This document shows positions 15,917 to 22,906 of a stretch of DNA of 39,030 nt, in pieces (position 1 is the stretch's first letter; each line of letters begins with the position of its first letter). The position numbers and the translations under genes were made by a program. Below the pieces are notes generated by a model. It made no database searches, was not told where the DNA came from, and worked only from the letters and a program-made list of their open reading frames with translations. Source of the stretch: an uncultured Faecalibacterium sp. (GTDB lineage Bacteria > Bacillota > Clostridia > Oscillospirales > Ruminococcaceae); NCBI GenBank assembly GCA_934561555.1, contig CAKTGQ010000021.1, positions 1-39,030 of the forward strand, in the 5' to 3' direction.

Positions 15917-16792
15917 TTATTCTTCCCAAATGGCGGTGGCGCCGCAGGGCACCACGCCGCCGGTGGCAGACACCGGCAGACCGATCTCGTCGCAGCTGGT
16001 CTTGCCGCCAAAGCGGGGCACCAGCGTGGTCTTGAGCATATACTCCATGACCGCCGGGGACAGACCGGTGGTGTAGCTGTTGACCGCAAAGAACAGCGGA
16101 GTATCGCTGAGCACCTCTTCGCACTGGCTGATGAGGTCGTAGATGCAATCTTCCAGCTTCCAGATCTCGCCGCCGGGGCCGCGCCCGTAGCTGGGCGGGT
16201 CCATGATGATGCCGTCGTAGGTGTTGCCGCGGCGCTTTTCCCGCGCCACGAACTTGGCGCAGTCGTCCACCAGCCAGCGGATGGGCTTGTCGGTCAGGTT
16301 GCTTGCCACGGCGTTGTCCTTGCCCCATGCCACGATGCCCTTGGAGGCATCCACATGGCAGACGGTAGCACCGGCAGCGGCACAGGCCAGCGTAGCGCCG
16401 CCGGTGTAGCCGAAGAGGTTCAGCACCTTCACCGGGCGGTTCGCGGCGCGGATCTTCTGCTGGTACCACGCCCAGTTGACCGCCTGCTCCGGGAACACGC
16501 CGGTGTGCTTGAAGCCGGTGGGGCTGACGATGAGGGTCAGCTTATCCTCCCCTTCGCCGCAGCTGATCTTCCACTTTTCCGGCAGACGGCGGCGATACTC
16601 CCACTCGCCGCCGCCCTGATTGGAGCGGTGGTAGATGGCATCTGCCTTTGCCCACAGGGGGCTCTGCTTGGGGGTCTTCCACACCACCTGCGGGTCGGGG
16701 CGGATGAGCAGGGTCTCTCCCCAGCGTTCCAGCCGGTTGCCGTCGGTGGCATCCAGCAGTTCATAGTCTTTCCAAGTATCTGCAGGGCGCAT
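15917..16792 (-). CDS. Class I SAM-dependent methyltransferase (RlmI/K-like)
   Basis: 291 residues. The Rossmann core has motif I NLFGYTGGATLACAAAGA (near 150-167), the acidic end of strand 2 in CHVDASKG, and catalytic motif IV DPPSYGRG (near 208). This is the arrangement of the RlmI/RlmK group of 23S rRNA cytosine/guanine methyltransferases, but the PUA domain of RlmI is missing, so the substrate is uncertain. The N-terminal part (residues 20-120) is a small beta domain. AAGGAGG precedes the start. It follows ruvB by 46 bases and is probably in the ruv transcript. Confidence 0.82.
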   Translation of the reverse strand: MRPADTWKDYELLDATDGNRLERWGETLLIRPDPQVVWKTPKQSPLWAKADAIYHRSNQGGGEWEYRRRLPEKWKISCGEGEDKLTLIVSPTGFKHTGVFPEQAVNWAWYQQKIRAANRPVKVLNLFGYTGGATLACAAAGATVCHVDASKGIVAWGKDNAVASNLTDKPIRWLVDDCAKFVAREKRRGNTYDGIIMDPPSYGRGPGGEIWKLEDCIYDLISQCEEVLSDTPLFFAVNSYTTGLSPAVMEYMLKTTLVPRFGGKTSCDEIGLPVSATGGVVPCGATAIWEE

Positions 16793-16838
16793 AGCGTCCT
16801 CCTTCCGTTTACTGCTTCAATGTTTCTTTATATAAAAG

Positions 16839-17894
16839 TCAGAACAGGCTCTGCTGGCCGTTTTCCTCGGCGCTGCCGGTCTCCGGGGCTTTCATGCCCA
16901 GATGCTCGTAGGCAAGGCGGGTGGCGCAGCGTCCGCGGGGGGTGCGGGTCAAAAAGCCCATCTGCATCAGATACGGCTCGCACAGATCCTCCAGCGTGAC
17001 CGCCTCCTCGCCCAGCGCGGCAGCCAGCGTTTCCAGACCCACCGGCCCGCCGTTGTACATCTCAATGATAGCGCGCAGCAGGCTGCGGTCCAGCTCGTCC
17101 AGACCCAGCGCGTCCACGTCCATCCGCTTGAGCCCCAGCAGCGCCACGTCCTGATCGATGATGCCGTCGCCCAGCACGGTGGCAAAGTCGCGGATGCGCT
17201 TCAAAAAGCGGTTCGCCACACGGGGGGTGCCACGGCTGCACTTTGCCAGCTCGTAAGCGCCCTCCGGGGTGATGGGCTGATCCAGAATGCCCGCCGACCG
17301 CATGATGATGCGGGAAAGCTCGTCCGGGCTGTACAGCTCCAGCTTGAGCAGCACGCCGAAGCGGTCGCGCAGGGGGCCGGTGATCTGTCCGGCGCGGGTG
17401 GTAGCGCCCACCAGCGTGAACCGGGGCAGATTGATGCGGATGCTCTGGGCGCTGGGACCCTTGCCGATCATGATATCCAGCGCGTAGTCCTCCAGCGCCG
17501 GATACAGCACTTCTTCCACCTGCCGGGACAGGCGGTGGATCTCGTCAATGAACAGCACATCGCCCTCCTGCAGGTTGGTCAGCAGGGCGGCAAGGTCGCC
17601 GGGCTTTTCAATGGCCGGGCCGCTGGTGATGCGGATCTGCACCCCCATCTCGTTGGCGATGATGCCCGCCAGCGTGGTCTTGCCCAGACCCGGCGGGCCG
17701 TAGAGCAGAATGTGATCCACCGGCTCGCCCCGGCGCTTGGCGGCTTCCAGATAGATCTTCAGGTTCTGCTTGGCCTTTTCCTGCCCGATGTAGTCCTCCA
17801 GATGCTGCGGGCGGAGGTTATTTTCCTCACTGTCCACCGGGGTCATGACGGGCTGCATCATTTTTGCGCCGTACAGCGCGGTATCGTCCTGCAT
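16839..17894 (-). CDS. ruvB: Holliday junction branch-migration helicase RuvB
   Basis: 351 residues, normal length. AAA+ motor that drives branch migration of Holliday junctions with RuvA. Seen: Walker [11 protein letters not shown] (residues 65-74), Walker [11 protein letters not shown], sensor 1 GATTRAG, arginine finger region GPLRDRFG, and the C-terminal winged helix ([11 protein letters not shown]...[16 protein letters not shown]). AGGAGG lies 5 bases before the start, which is 3 bases past the ruvA stop. Cotranscribed with ruvC and ruvA. Confidence 0.97.
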   Translation of the reverse strand: MQDDTALYGAKMMQPVMTPVDSEENNLRPQHLEDYIGQEKAKQNLKIYLEAAKRRGEPVDHILLYGPPGLGKTTLAGIIANEMGVQIRITSGPAIEKPGDLAALLTNLQEGDVLFIDEIHRLSRQVEEVLYPALEDYALDIMIGKGPSAQSIRINLPRFTLVGATTRAGQITGPLRDRFGVLLKLELYSPDELSRIIMRSAGILDQPITPEGAYELAKCSRGTPRVANRFLKRIRDFATVLGDGIIDQDVALLGLKRMDVDALGLDELDRSLLRAIIEMYNGGPVGLETLAAALGEEAVTLEDLCEPYLMQMGFLTRTPRGRCATRLAYEHLGMKAPETGSAEENGQQSLF

Positions 17895-17897
17895 TGC

Positions 17898-18509
17898 TTA
17901 CCTCCTGCCTGCCATGCTGCGCAAGGCCAGCTTGATGATCTCTTCCACCGGCAGCGCGGCATCGATCTTTGCGATGGCCAGCGCCGCCTCGCTCTGGCTG
18001 TACCCCAGCGACACCAGCGCCGCAATGGCCTGTGCGCTGCTCTGGGTCGCGGGCGTGTCGGCGGCAGAGCCCGCCACATCTTCCAGCGAGATGCCGTCCA
18101 CAAAGCCCCGCGCCACCTTATCCTTCAGTTCCAGCACGATGCGCTGTGCCAGCTTCGGCCCCACGCCGGAAGCGGCCTTGAAGGCCTTGTGGTCCCCCGC
18201 CGAAATCGCCAGCGCCACCCGCTGCGGCTCCATGACGCTGAGGATGGCCAGCCCCACCTTGGGGCCCACGCCGGACACGGCGGTCAGCATCTCAAAGCAG
18301 GCCTGCTGCTCCTCGGTGGCAAAGCCGTACAGGCTTACATCGTTCTCGGTCACGCTCATCACGGTGTACAGGGTAGCTTCCTGCCCCACACCGGGCAGTG
18401 CCCCCGCCACACTGGCCGGGCACTGGGTATAGTAGCCCACGCCGCCGCAGCTGAGCACAACGGCGTTCAGGCTTTTTTTCACGATTTTTCCAGTCAGACA
18501 GTAGATCAT
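17898..18509 (-). CDS. ruvA: Holliday junction binding protein RuvA
   Basis: 203 residues. Domain I is an OB fold (MIYCLTGKIVKKSLNAVV...). Domain II has two helix-hairpin-helix motifs (VSGVGPKVGLAIL and ASGVGPKLAQRIV), and domain III is a C-terminal helical domain (AQAIAALVSLGYSQSEA...) that contacts RuvB. The only ribosome-site candidate is GAGAGGA five bases before the ATG, which is the end of a partial copy of the intergenic repeat (18513-18551). Confidence 0.96.
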   Translation of the reverse strand: MIYCLTGKIVKKSLNAVVLSCGGVGYYTQCPASVAGALPGVGQEATLYTVMSVTENDVSLYGFATEEQQACFEMLTAVSGVGPKVGLAILSVMEPQRVALAISAGDHKAFKAASGVGPKLAQRIVLELKDKVARGFVDGISLEDVAGSAADTPATQSSAQAIAALVSLGYSQSEAALAIAKIDAALPVEEIIKLALRSMAGRR

Positions 18510-18512
18510 AAA

Positions 18513-18551
18513 ATCCTCTCAGTCAAGACCCGCCGCCCCGCAGGGCGGCTG
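18513..18551. repeat. Partial intergenic repeat between ruvC and ruvA
   Basis: Begins CCTCTCAGTCAAG, the left end of the repeat family, and goes on into one hairpin GCCGCCC/GGGCGGC before ending. The other half is absent. Read on the minus strand its end (TGAGAGGA) supplies the ruvA ribosome site. Confidence 0.7.
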
Positions 18552-18561
18552 TGGTATGCGG

Positions 18562-19074
18562 TCAGATGGGGCCCGCCACCCGGCGGGTGTAGCGGTTGAG
18601 CTGGTTGCCGTTGGTGTGGCAAAAGGTGATCGCCATGGCCAGTGCATCGGCGGTATCGTCCGGTTTTGGCACGGCGGGCAGATGCAGCAGCACCCGGGTC
18701 ATCTCCTGCACCTGCTTTTTCACGGCCTTTCCGTAGCCGGTGACCGCCTGCTTGACCTGCATGGGGGTGTACTCGTAGATGGGCAGCCCCGCCTGCGCCG
18801 CCGCCAGCAGAATGACCCCACGCGCCTCGGCTACGCCGATGACGGTGGTCTGGTTGTGCTGGTAGAACAGCTTTTCGATGGCAAGCACCTCGGGCTTTGT
18901 GCGTTCGATGACCTCCTTGATGCCGGTATACACCTCGTCCAGACGCCGCTCAAACGGCACGCCCGCGTCCGTGCACACCGCGCCGAAATCCACCGGCGCA
19001 AAGCGGTTGCCCGCATACTCCACCACGCCCCAGCCCACAATGGCGTAACCGGGGTCGATGCCCAAAACTCTCAT
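18562..19074 (-). CDS. ruvC: Crossover junction endodeoxyribonuclease RuvC
   Basis: 170 residues, full length. It resolves Holliday junctions with RuvAB. RNase H-like fold with catalytic D7 in MRVLGIDPGYAIVGWG, the acidic AIEKLFYQ strand and a C-terminal DTADALAMAITF helix. The start MRVLGIDPG is the usual one, preceded by GGAAAGGGA; an upstream in-frame ATG would add seven residues with no family support. First gene of the ruvC-ruvA-ruvB group, with promoters at about 19103-19144. Confidence 0.96.
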   Translation of the reverse strand: MRVLGIDPGYAIVGWGVVEYAGNRFAPVDFGAVCTDAGVPFERRLDEVYTGIKEVIERTKPEVLAIEKLFYQHNQTTVIGVAEARGVILLAAAQAGLPIYEYTPMQVKQAVTGYGKAVKKQVQEMTRVLLHLPAVPKPDDTADALAMAITFCHTNGNQLNRYTRRVAGPI

Positions 19075-19102
19075 GCTGCGTTCCCTTTCCGACACTACTC
19101 CT

Positions 19103-19144
19103 ATTATAGTTTTCTATTATAGCACAACGTCTGGTTGGGGGCAA
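19103..19144 (-). promoter_or_regulatory. Promoter region of the ruv operon
   Basis: On the minus strand, TTGCCC, 17 bases, then TATAAT (19116-19121) with a TGC extended -10. A second TATAAT (19103-19108) lies 7 bases further downstream. No obvious SOS-box palindrome overlaps it. Confidence 0.6.
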
Positions 19145-19210
19145 CAAGAAAGCTGTCGCCCGCAACCCTAAAACCCGCGCTGCACCGCACAGAAGCCGGG
19201 TTTCGGGGTG

Positions 19211-19245
19211 CTTTTTCAAAAAAGTTTTACAATTTTTGAAAAAAG
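19211..19245. other. A/T inverted repeat upstream of tRNA-Val
   Basis: CTTTTTCAAAAA and TTTTTGAAAAAAG face each other across 10 bases, just before the tRNA promoter. It has no G/C stem, so it is not a normal terminator. It could be a binding site or an upstream promoter element. Confidence 0.5.
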
Positions 19246-19248
19246 GTC

Positions 19249-19280
19249 TTGCTTTTTGGCATCGGGTATGGTATTATAAT
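19249..19280 (+). promoter_or_regulatory. Promoter of tRNA-Val
   Basis: TTGCTT, 17 bases, TATTAT overlapping TATAAT (19275-19280), about 30 bases before the tRNA 5' end. Confidence 0.55.
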
Positions 19281-19307
19281 CTAGCTGATTTCGGCAAAAC
19301 AGAATAT

Positions 19308-19383
19308 GGACGGTTAGCTCAGCTGGTAGAGCATCTGCTTGACGTGCAGGAGGTCACAGGTTCGAGTCCTGTACCGTCCACCA
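19308..19383 (+). tRNA. tRNA-Val (anticodon GAC)
   Basis: The full cloverleaf can be drawn. The acceptor GGACGGT pairs with ACCGTCC, and the D arm is GCTC/GAGC. The anticodon stem TCTGC/GCAGG encloses the loop TTGACGT (anticodon GAC). The T arm is ACAGG-TTCGAGT-CCTGT, with discriminator A and an encoded CCA (19381-19383). A terminator follows directly. Its 3' part is repeated in decayed form at 20261-20312. Confidence 0.96.
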
Positions 19384-19404
19384 CATCCCCAGACCATTCG
19401 GTCT
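19377..19404 (+). repeat. Direct repeat, left copy (tRNA 3' end plus terminator stem)
   Basis: 28 bases, from the last acceptor bases of tRNA-Val through CCACCACATCCCC to the right arm of the terminator (ending GGTCT). They recur identically at 20285-20312, 908 bases away. Homology starts further left (AGGTTCGAGT at 19358) with an interrupted stretch. Possible attL-type site. Confidence 0.85.
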
Positions 19405-19416
19405 GGGGATTTTTTG
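19385..19416 (+). terminator. Terminator of tRNA-Val
   Basis: Perfect 11-bp stem ATCCCCAGACC / GGTCTGGGGAT, loop ATTC, then T6. Confidence 0.93.
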
Positions 19417-19434
19417 TTGCGGCTGCCGTGTCGC

Positions 19435-19463
19435 TTGTAAATCCACCGTGTTTTCGTTATAAT
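19435..19463 (+). promoter_or_regulatory. Promoter of the GNAT-like gene pair
   Basis: TTGTAA, 17 bases, TATAAT, 23 bases before the ATG at 19487. The module therefore has its own promoter after the tRNA terminator. Confidence 0.75.
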
Positions 19464-19486
19464 AGAACTGAAAGAAGGTGGGCACA

Positions 19487-19999
19487 ATGATTTTGCAATA
19501 TTTTGTCACATCATCCGATACGGGCAATAAGATCCCGGTCGAAATCGACAAGTCAACTTCTGCCGACCTTGCTGCAACCAAAGAAAGCTGGCAGACCGAC
19601 TGGACAAGTGAGTTCATTGGTGACCCCGCACTGGAAAAGTATACCGCCAAGACCGAAGGCGGCGAAATCATAGCATTGGGTGCTTACCGCGAAACAGAAG
19701 CTAGTATGTTCGTATATATTGAATACATCGAAAGTCACCCGGAAAGCAACCCTACGTTAACTGTAAAGCGCAAATATCTGGACATTGGGCGCATGATGAT
19801 CGCATTCGGCATCCAGCTTTCCATTGATTCCGGTAAAAACGGTGTTGTCACCTTTGAAGCTAAAACAGATGAACTTGCAAAACATTATATCCGGGATTTT
19901 GGCGCAATTCAGGTCTTTGCCAAACAATCCGGTGGGCCAATTATGCTGATGATTGCAGATAACGCGGCGCTTTCACTCTTCAATACATATCTTTCCTGA
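19487..19999 (+). CDS. GNAT-like acetyltransferase domain protein
   Basis: 170 residues, soluble. The second half has the pattern of a GNAT fold: a strand MFVYIEYIE, a KRKYLDIGRMMIAFGIQLS segment in the place of the acetyl-CoA pyrophosphate loop and following helix, a strand GVVTFEAKT, then AKHYIRDFGAIQV, like the family's FYxxxGF closing motif. Assignment rests on pattern only. An AAGGTGGG ribosome site precedes ATG 19487. Base composition (about 46% GC by eye) is well below the surrounding housekeeping genes. It is followed three bases past its stop region by a small partner gene, and both lie between tRNA-derived direct repeats. A GNAT toxin of a toxin-antitoxin pair is one possibility; a plain acetyltransferase is another. 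Confidence 0.65.
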   Translation: MILQYFVTSSDTGNKIPVEIDKSTSADLAATKESWQTDWTSEFIGDPALEKYTAKTEGGEIIALGAYRETEASMFVYIEYIESHPESNPTLTVKRKYLDIGRMMIAFGIQLSIDSGKNGVVTFEAKTDELAKHYIRDFGAIQVFAKQSGGPIMLMIADNAALSLFNTYLS

Positions 20000-20014
20000 A
20001 AGGTGGGTCTTGTT

Positions 20015-20260
20015 ATGGATATTGAAGTAAAACGAATGTCTCCTACTACTATTGAAATGCTTGACCAACTCAGCGCAGTCTGCAAACGGTTCGGAGTCGA
20101 TTATTATGCAGCCTCCCAAAATCAGCGTGATCTACTGGATAGCATTGCCCTGCACGAATACCAACTGAAAAAAGCACACGAGCAAGGGCTGAAGCGCTCC
20201 GAGGTGCCGCCGTTTCTCGGTTTGAAGCGCTCTGACCGCAGCAACGATATGCCTGCTTAA
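20015..20260 (+). CDS. Small acidic-basic partner protein of the GNAT-like gene (81 aa)
   Basis: 81 residues, helical and charged, no membrane segment and no recognisable HTH or ribbon-helix-helix. The start MDIEVKRMSPTT is 7 bases after AAGGTGGG, the same ribosome site as the gene before; a GTG at 20003 is in frame but lies inside that ribosome site. Its stop codon ends exactly where homology to the tRNA 3' end begins (20261). The two-gene unit with one promoter and a terminator suggests joint function; an antitoxin or immunity role is only a guess. Confidence 0.6.
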   Translation: MDIEVKRMSPTTIEMLDQLSAVCKRFGVDYYAASQNQRDLLDSIALHEYQLKKAHEQGLKRSEVPPFLGLKRSDRSNDMPA

Positions 20261-20312
20261 AGGTTCGAGTGCTGTGGACAATGCTCCACCACATCCCCAG
20301 ACCATTCGGTCT
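20261..20312 (+). pseudogene. Decayed copy of the tRNA-Val 3' end (right direct repeat)
   Basis: AGGTTCGAGT, then a divergent stretch, then a 28-base perfect copy (20285-20312) of tRNA-Val 3' sequence and terminator stem. The T arm no longer pairs (GCTGT replaces CCTGT) and no D or anticodon arm precedes it, so it cannot be a tRNA. It is either an attR-like scar or the remains of a tandem tRNA. Confidence 0.8.
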
Positions 20313-20324
20313 AGGGATTTTTTT
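20293..20324 (+). terminator. Terminator of the GNAT-like pair, copied from tRNA-Val
   Basis: ATCCCCAGACC / GGTCTAGGGAT with one mismatch relative to the tRNA terminator, followed by T7. Confidence 0.85.
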
Positions 20325-20445
20325 GTGTCATTCGCCAGCCCGGAACAGCAAGCCGAGAATTTCACTCTTATCGGGGGTGTTCTTTCCTTGGCGGGTGTGG
20401 TATACTCGGTTTAATTCAACATATTGAAATTTGGAGGCTCGAATC

Positions 20446-20637
20446 ATGTGGAATGAATTAGGCATCAGCGGAGGAACCGCGATCGTTATTTTGATCGCGC
20501 TGTATTATGTTATCAAATGGGCAGTGAAAAACGGCATCAAGGAAGCCTACCGCGCTATCACCGGCGAGAAAACCGATGAAGATATCCAAAACGAAAAAGA
20601 GTTGGAAGAACTCGGATCGGATTCAGAAGATCAATAG
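20446..20637 (+). CDS. Small single-pass membrane protein (63 aa)
   Basis: 63 residues: MWNELGISGG, one hydrophobic helix (TAIVILIALYYVIKWAV, about residues 11-27), then a charged, acidic cytoplasmic tail. GGAGG lies 8 bases before the ATG; a TTG at 20431 is in frame but overlaps that site. TATACT with a TGG extended -10 (20401-20406) is a likely promoter. It lies 60 bases before the PPC-domain gene with no terminator between, so the two may be cotranscribed. No family recognised. Confidence 0.7.
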   Translation: MWNELGISGGTAIVILIALYYVIKWAVKNGIKEAYRAITGEKTDEDIQNEKELEELGSDSEDQ

Positions 20638-20697
20638 ATCTGCACGCGTTCCAAACAAGAGCAGCGCACAAAAACCACATAAAGGAGAACCTTCACC

Positions 20698-21117
20698 ATG
20701 GAATACAAACGTTTTGGCAATAAGATCATTGTACGCATCGACAAGGACGAGGAGATCCTTGAACAGGTCAAAGAGCTTGCCCTGAAGGAAAACATCCGCC
20801 TTGCCGCCGTGCAGGCGCTGGGCGCCACCAACAGCTTCACGGTGGGCGTATATAATGTGGCAGAAAAGCAATACTACGCCAACACCTTCAGCGGCAGCTT
20901 TGAGATCGTGTCCTTGACTGGCACCATCAACACCATGAACGGCGCATTTTACACCCACCTGCACATGAGCGCCGGCAACGACAAGGGTGAGGTGTTCGGC
21001 GGGCACCTGAACCGGGCGGTGGTCAGCGCCACCTGTGAAATGGTGGTGGATGTTCTGGACGGCACGGTAGACCGCCAATACGACCCTGTTACCGGGCTGA
21101 ACCTGTTCAAGTTCTGA
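20698..21117 (+). CDS. PPC (DUF296) domain protein
   Basis: 139 residues, the whole of one PPC/DUF296 domain (Plants and Prokaryotes Conserved). Visible: the N-terminal GNKIIVRIDKDEEILEQV, RLAAVQALGATNSFTVGVYN, the LTGTI turn, and the HLHMSAGNDKGEVFGGHL block with the conserved histidines and Gly-Gly-His. In bacteria these trimeric proteins are annotated as DNA-binding, but the function is unproven. AAAGGAGAA precedes the ATG. A bidirectional terminator follows. Confidence 0.9.
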   Translation: MEYKRFGNKIIVRIDKDEEILEQVKELALKENIRLAAVQALGATNSFTVGVYNVAEKQYYANTFSGSFEIVSLTGTINTMNGAFYTHLHMSAGNDKGEVFGGHLNRAVVSATCEMVVDVLDGTVDRQYDPVTGLNLFKF

Positions 21118-21133
21118 GCTTATCTGTAAAAAG

Positions 21134-21172
21134 CCAAAGCCGCTGCGCGATGTCTGCGCAGCGGCTTTTTGC
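21134..21172. terminator. Bidirectional terminator between PPC gene and hydrolase gene
   Basis: AAAGCCGCTGCGC pairs with GCGCAGCGGCTTT around a 7-base loop, with A-rich and T-rich flanks. It ends the + PPC gene and the convergent - hydrolase gene. Confidence 0.88.
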
Positions 21173-22747
21173 TTATAGCTCTTCCTGCCGGGTATAGGGC
21201 TCCATGCCGTGGTCGGCGGGGTCGTAGAATTCCAGCACGGTCATGTAGTTTTCCACAAAGTGGCACATCACGGTCTTTAAAATGCCGTTCAGCTGCCCTT
21301 TTACCGTGATGGTGGACAGAACAAAGTCCGTCACCAGCTGCACGGTATCCGGCTGCAATTCAAAGCACAGGCCGACCGCCAGCATGGGGATGACGACCTG
21401 CTGCGCCTGCAGCGGCACCGCGCTGCCCAGCTTTTCCAGCACCGGGCGGCTCAGCGCCGAAGCCGCCTGTACACAGCGCTCCACCTTTTCCTGCGGGAAG
21501 CGCTGCATCAGCTCCATGCTGCGCAGCTGCGCCACCACGGCGGCATCGTCGCGCACGATCCCCCGGGTCACTTCTTCCTCCGTGCGGGTGGTCGCGCATT
21601 GCAGCATACAGCGCATGGCGTCCTCGTAGTCCTCGTAGTAGGTCTGACGGTCGCAGAACAGGTTCAGCATGGATTGCAGCACAGCATCGGTCTCTTCCGT
21701 GACAGCCAGCCGCCCGAAGTCTATCGGCGTGCCCTCCATCCGTGCGCTGCGGTCATTCAGTGTCTCCAGCTCCTCCGGGACGACCGTAGAGGGCAGAAAG
21801 CGGTCGTTGCCGTTGCGGTAAAACCCCCACTCTGCGGGCAGAATGCGGGGGATGACGTCGCCGCTGGAAATGATATTGAAGATATTGCTGGTGCCCCAGT
21901 TCTTTTTCAGCCTGCCGTCTGCCGCGTGGTTGTTGTCAAAATCCTGCTGTAATTCGGGGCAGTCCGCCGCCGTCAGGGCTGCCGGGGCGGCAAAGGTATA
22001 GACGTAGGTGTTTTTCTTTTCCAGCTGCGGCAGCACGGCGGGCAGGCGTGCCGCCACAAGGTTGGTCACGCCGCCGCCTCGGCTGTACCCGCCCATCCAG
22101 AGCTTCAGGGTACCCAGCGGCTGACGCTTTGCCGACGCCTGAACGTATCCGCGTATTTTTTCAACCAGCTGCCGCGCCGCCGTCACAAAGCCGGTGTGGG
22201 CGCTGCCGGGCCCTGCATGAAGATTGCCGGACCACTCGGCCCCATAGCCGGAGCCGCGTAGGAACGCCCCGATGATGGTCACCTGTCTGCCGCCGCGCAC
22301 CAGCGTTTTGCGGGCGATGGCACAGGCCACGGTGTCCGGGGTGTCGTTCAGGCTGTGGGTATAGTTGAACAGCTGTACCTCCGTAAAGCCCAGCTTTGCA
22401 AAAGCGTCCCGGATATGGTCGGCGCGGCCGACCTCGCCCTCCATCCAATAGCGCTGGTCGCTCTCCCATGTACAGTTGGCGGCCACCGCCATACCCATGG
22501 TGGCCAGTGCCAGCTGGTTGTCGTACTCCGTGGCAGGGTGGTCGAACAGGCTGTCACTGTAATAGTAGTCGTGCCGCAGGTCGGCACCGCAGCGGTCGCT
22601 GCGGTACCACAGGGTATAGTAGTCGTCCGGCACAGCGCGGCCGACCAAAGCCGTAGCCGCCCCGGCCTGCGGCAGCGCCGCAGCGGGAGCCAGCGCCCCC
22701 GCCGCAAGGGTCACCGCAAGACCCTTACAAAAATCCCGTCGTTTCAT
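21173..22747 (-). CDS. Exported alpha/beta hydrolase, lipase-like
   Basis: 524 residues. The N-terminus MKRRDFCKGLAVTLAAGA is a twin-arginine-like signal with a hydrophobic core and Ala-rich cleavage region (near AGAATA, 28-33). The body has the nucleophile elbow GGYSRGGG with S222, in the setting LKLWMGGYSRGG...NLVAARL and followed by TYVYTFAAPAA, which is typical of class 3 lipases and their relatives. The rest of the triad is likely Asp in SSGDVIPRILP and a later His, not assigned. The C-terminal 200 residues are helical and of unknown role. GGGGGGAG precedes the start. Single gene with promoter 22801-22829. Confidence 0.78.
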   Translation of the reverse strand: MKRRDFCKGLAVTLAAGALAPAAALPQAGAATALVGRAVPDDYYTLWYRSDRCGADLRHDYYYSDSLFDHPATEYDNQLALATMGMAVAANCTWESDQRYWMEGEVGRADHIRDAFAKLGFTEVQLFNYTHSLNDTPDTVACAIARKTLVRGGRQVTIIGAFLRGSGYGAEWSGNLHAGPGSAHTGFVTAARQLVEKIRGYVQASAKRQPLGTLKLWMGGYSRGGGVTNLVAARLPAVLPQLEKKNTYVYTFAAPAALTAADCPELQQDFDNNHAADGRLKKNWGTSNIFNIISSGDVIPRILPAEWGFYRNGNDRFLPSTVVPEELETLNDRSARMEGTPIDFGRLAVTEETDAVLQSMLNLFCDRQTYYEDYEDAMRCMLQCATTRTEEEVTRGIVRDDAAVVAQLRSMELMQRFPQEKVERCVQAASALSRPVLEKLGSAVPLQAQQVVIPMLAVGLCFELQPDTVQLVTDFVLSTITVKGQLNGILKTVMCHFVENYMTVLEFYDPADHGMEPYTRQEEL

Positions 22748-22800
22748 GCTTTCTCCCCCCGCATCCTACCCTGCGGTCTGTACACCACAGGCTTTTTTAT

Positions 22801-22829
22801 AGTATAATCCTTTTTGCCGCCGGATGCAA
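22801..22829 (-). promoter_or_regulatory. Promoter of the lipase-like gene
   Basis: On the minus strand: TTGCAT, 17 bases, TATACT, about 54 bases before the ATG. Confidence 0.65.
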
Positions 22830-22848
22830 TTTTCACTTGCGGTAGTCA

Positions 22849-22884
22849 ACAAAAACCGGGAAGCTCCGCAGAACTTCCCGGTTG
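22849..22884 (-). terminator. Terminator of the LysR gene
   Basis: AACCGGGAAG / CTTCCCGGTT, a 10-bp perfect stem with a 10-base loop, then TTTTTG on the minus strand. Confidence 0.85.
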
Positions 22885-22906
22885 ACAGATACAAGAATAT
22901 GCTTTA

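Noticed and set aside
16902..18599. Long open frame on the plus strand opposite ruvB and ruvA (565 codons)
   Set aside because: It is the mirror of two well-conserved genes in GC-rich sequence. The translation is His/Gln/Gly-rich with no domain and no ribosome site.
19478..19486. GTG start three codons upstream for the GNAT-like gene
   Set aside because: The GTG is part of the AAGGTGGG ribosome site of the ATG at 19487.
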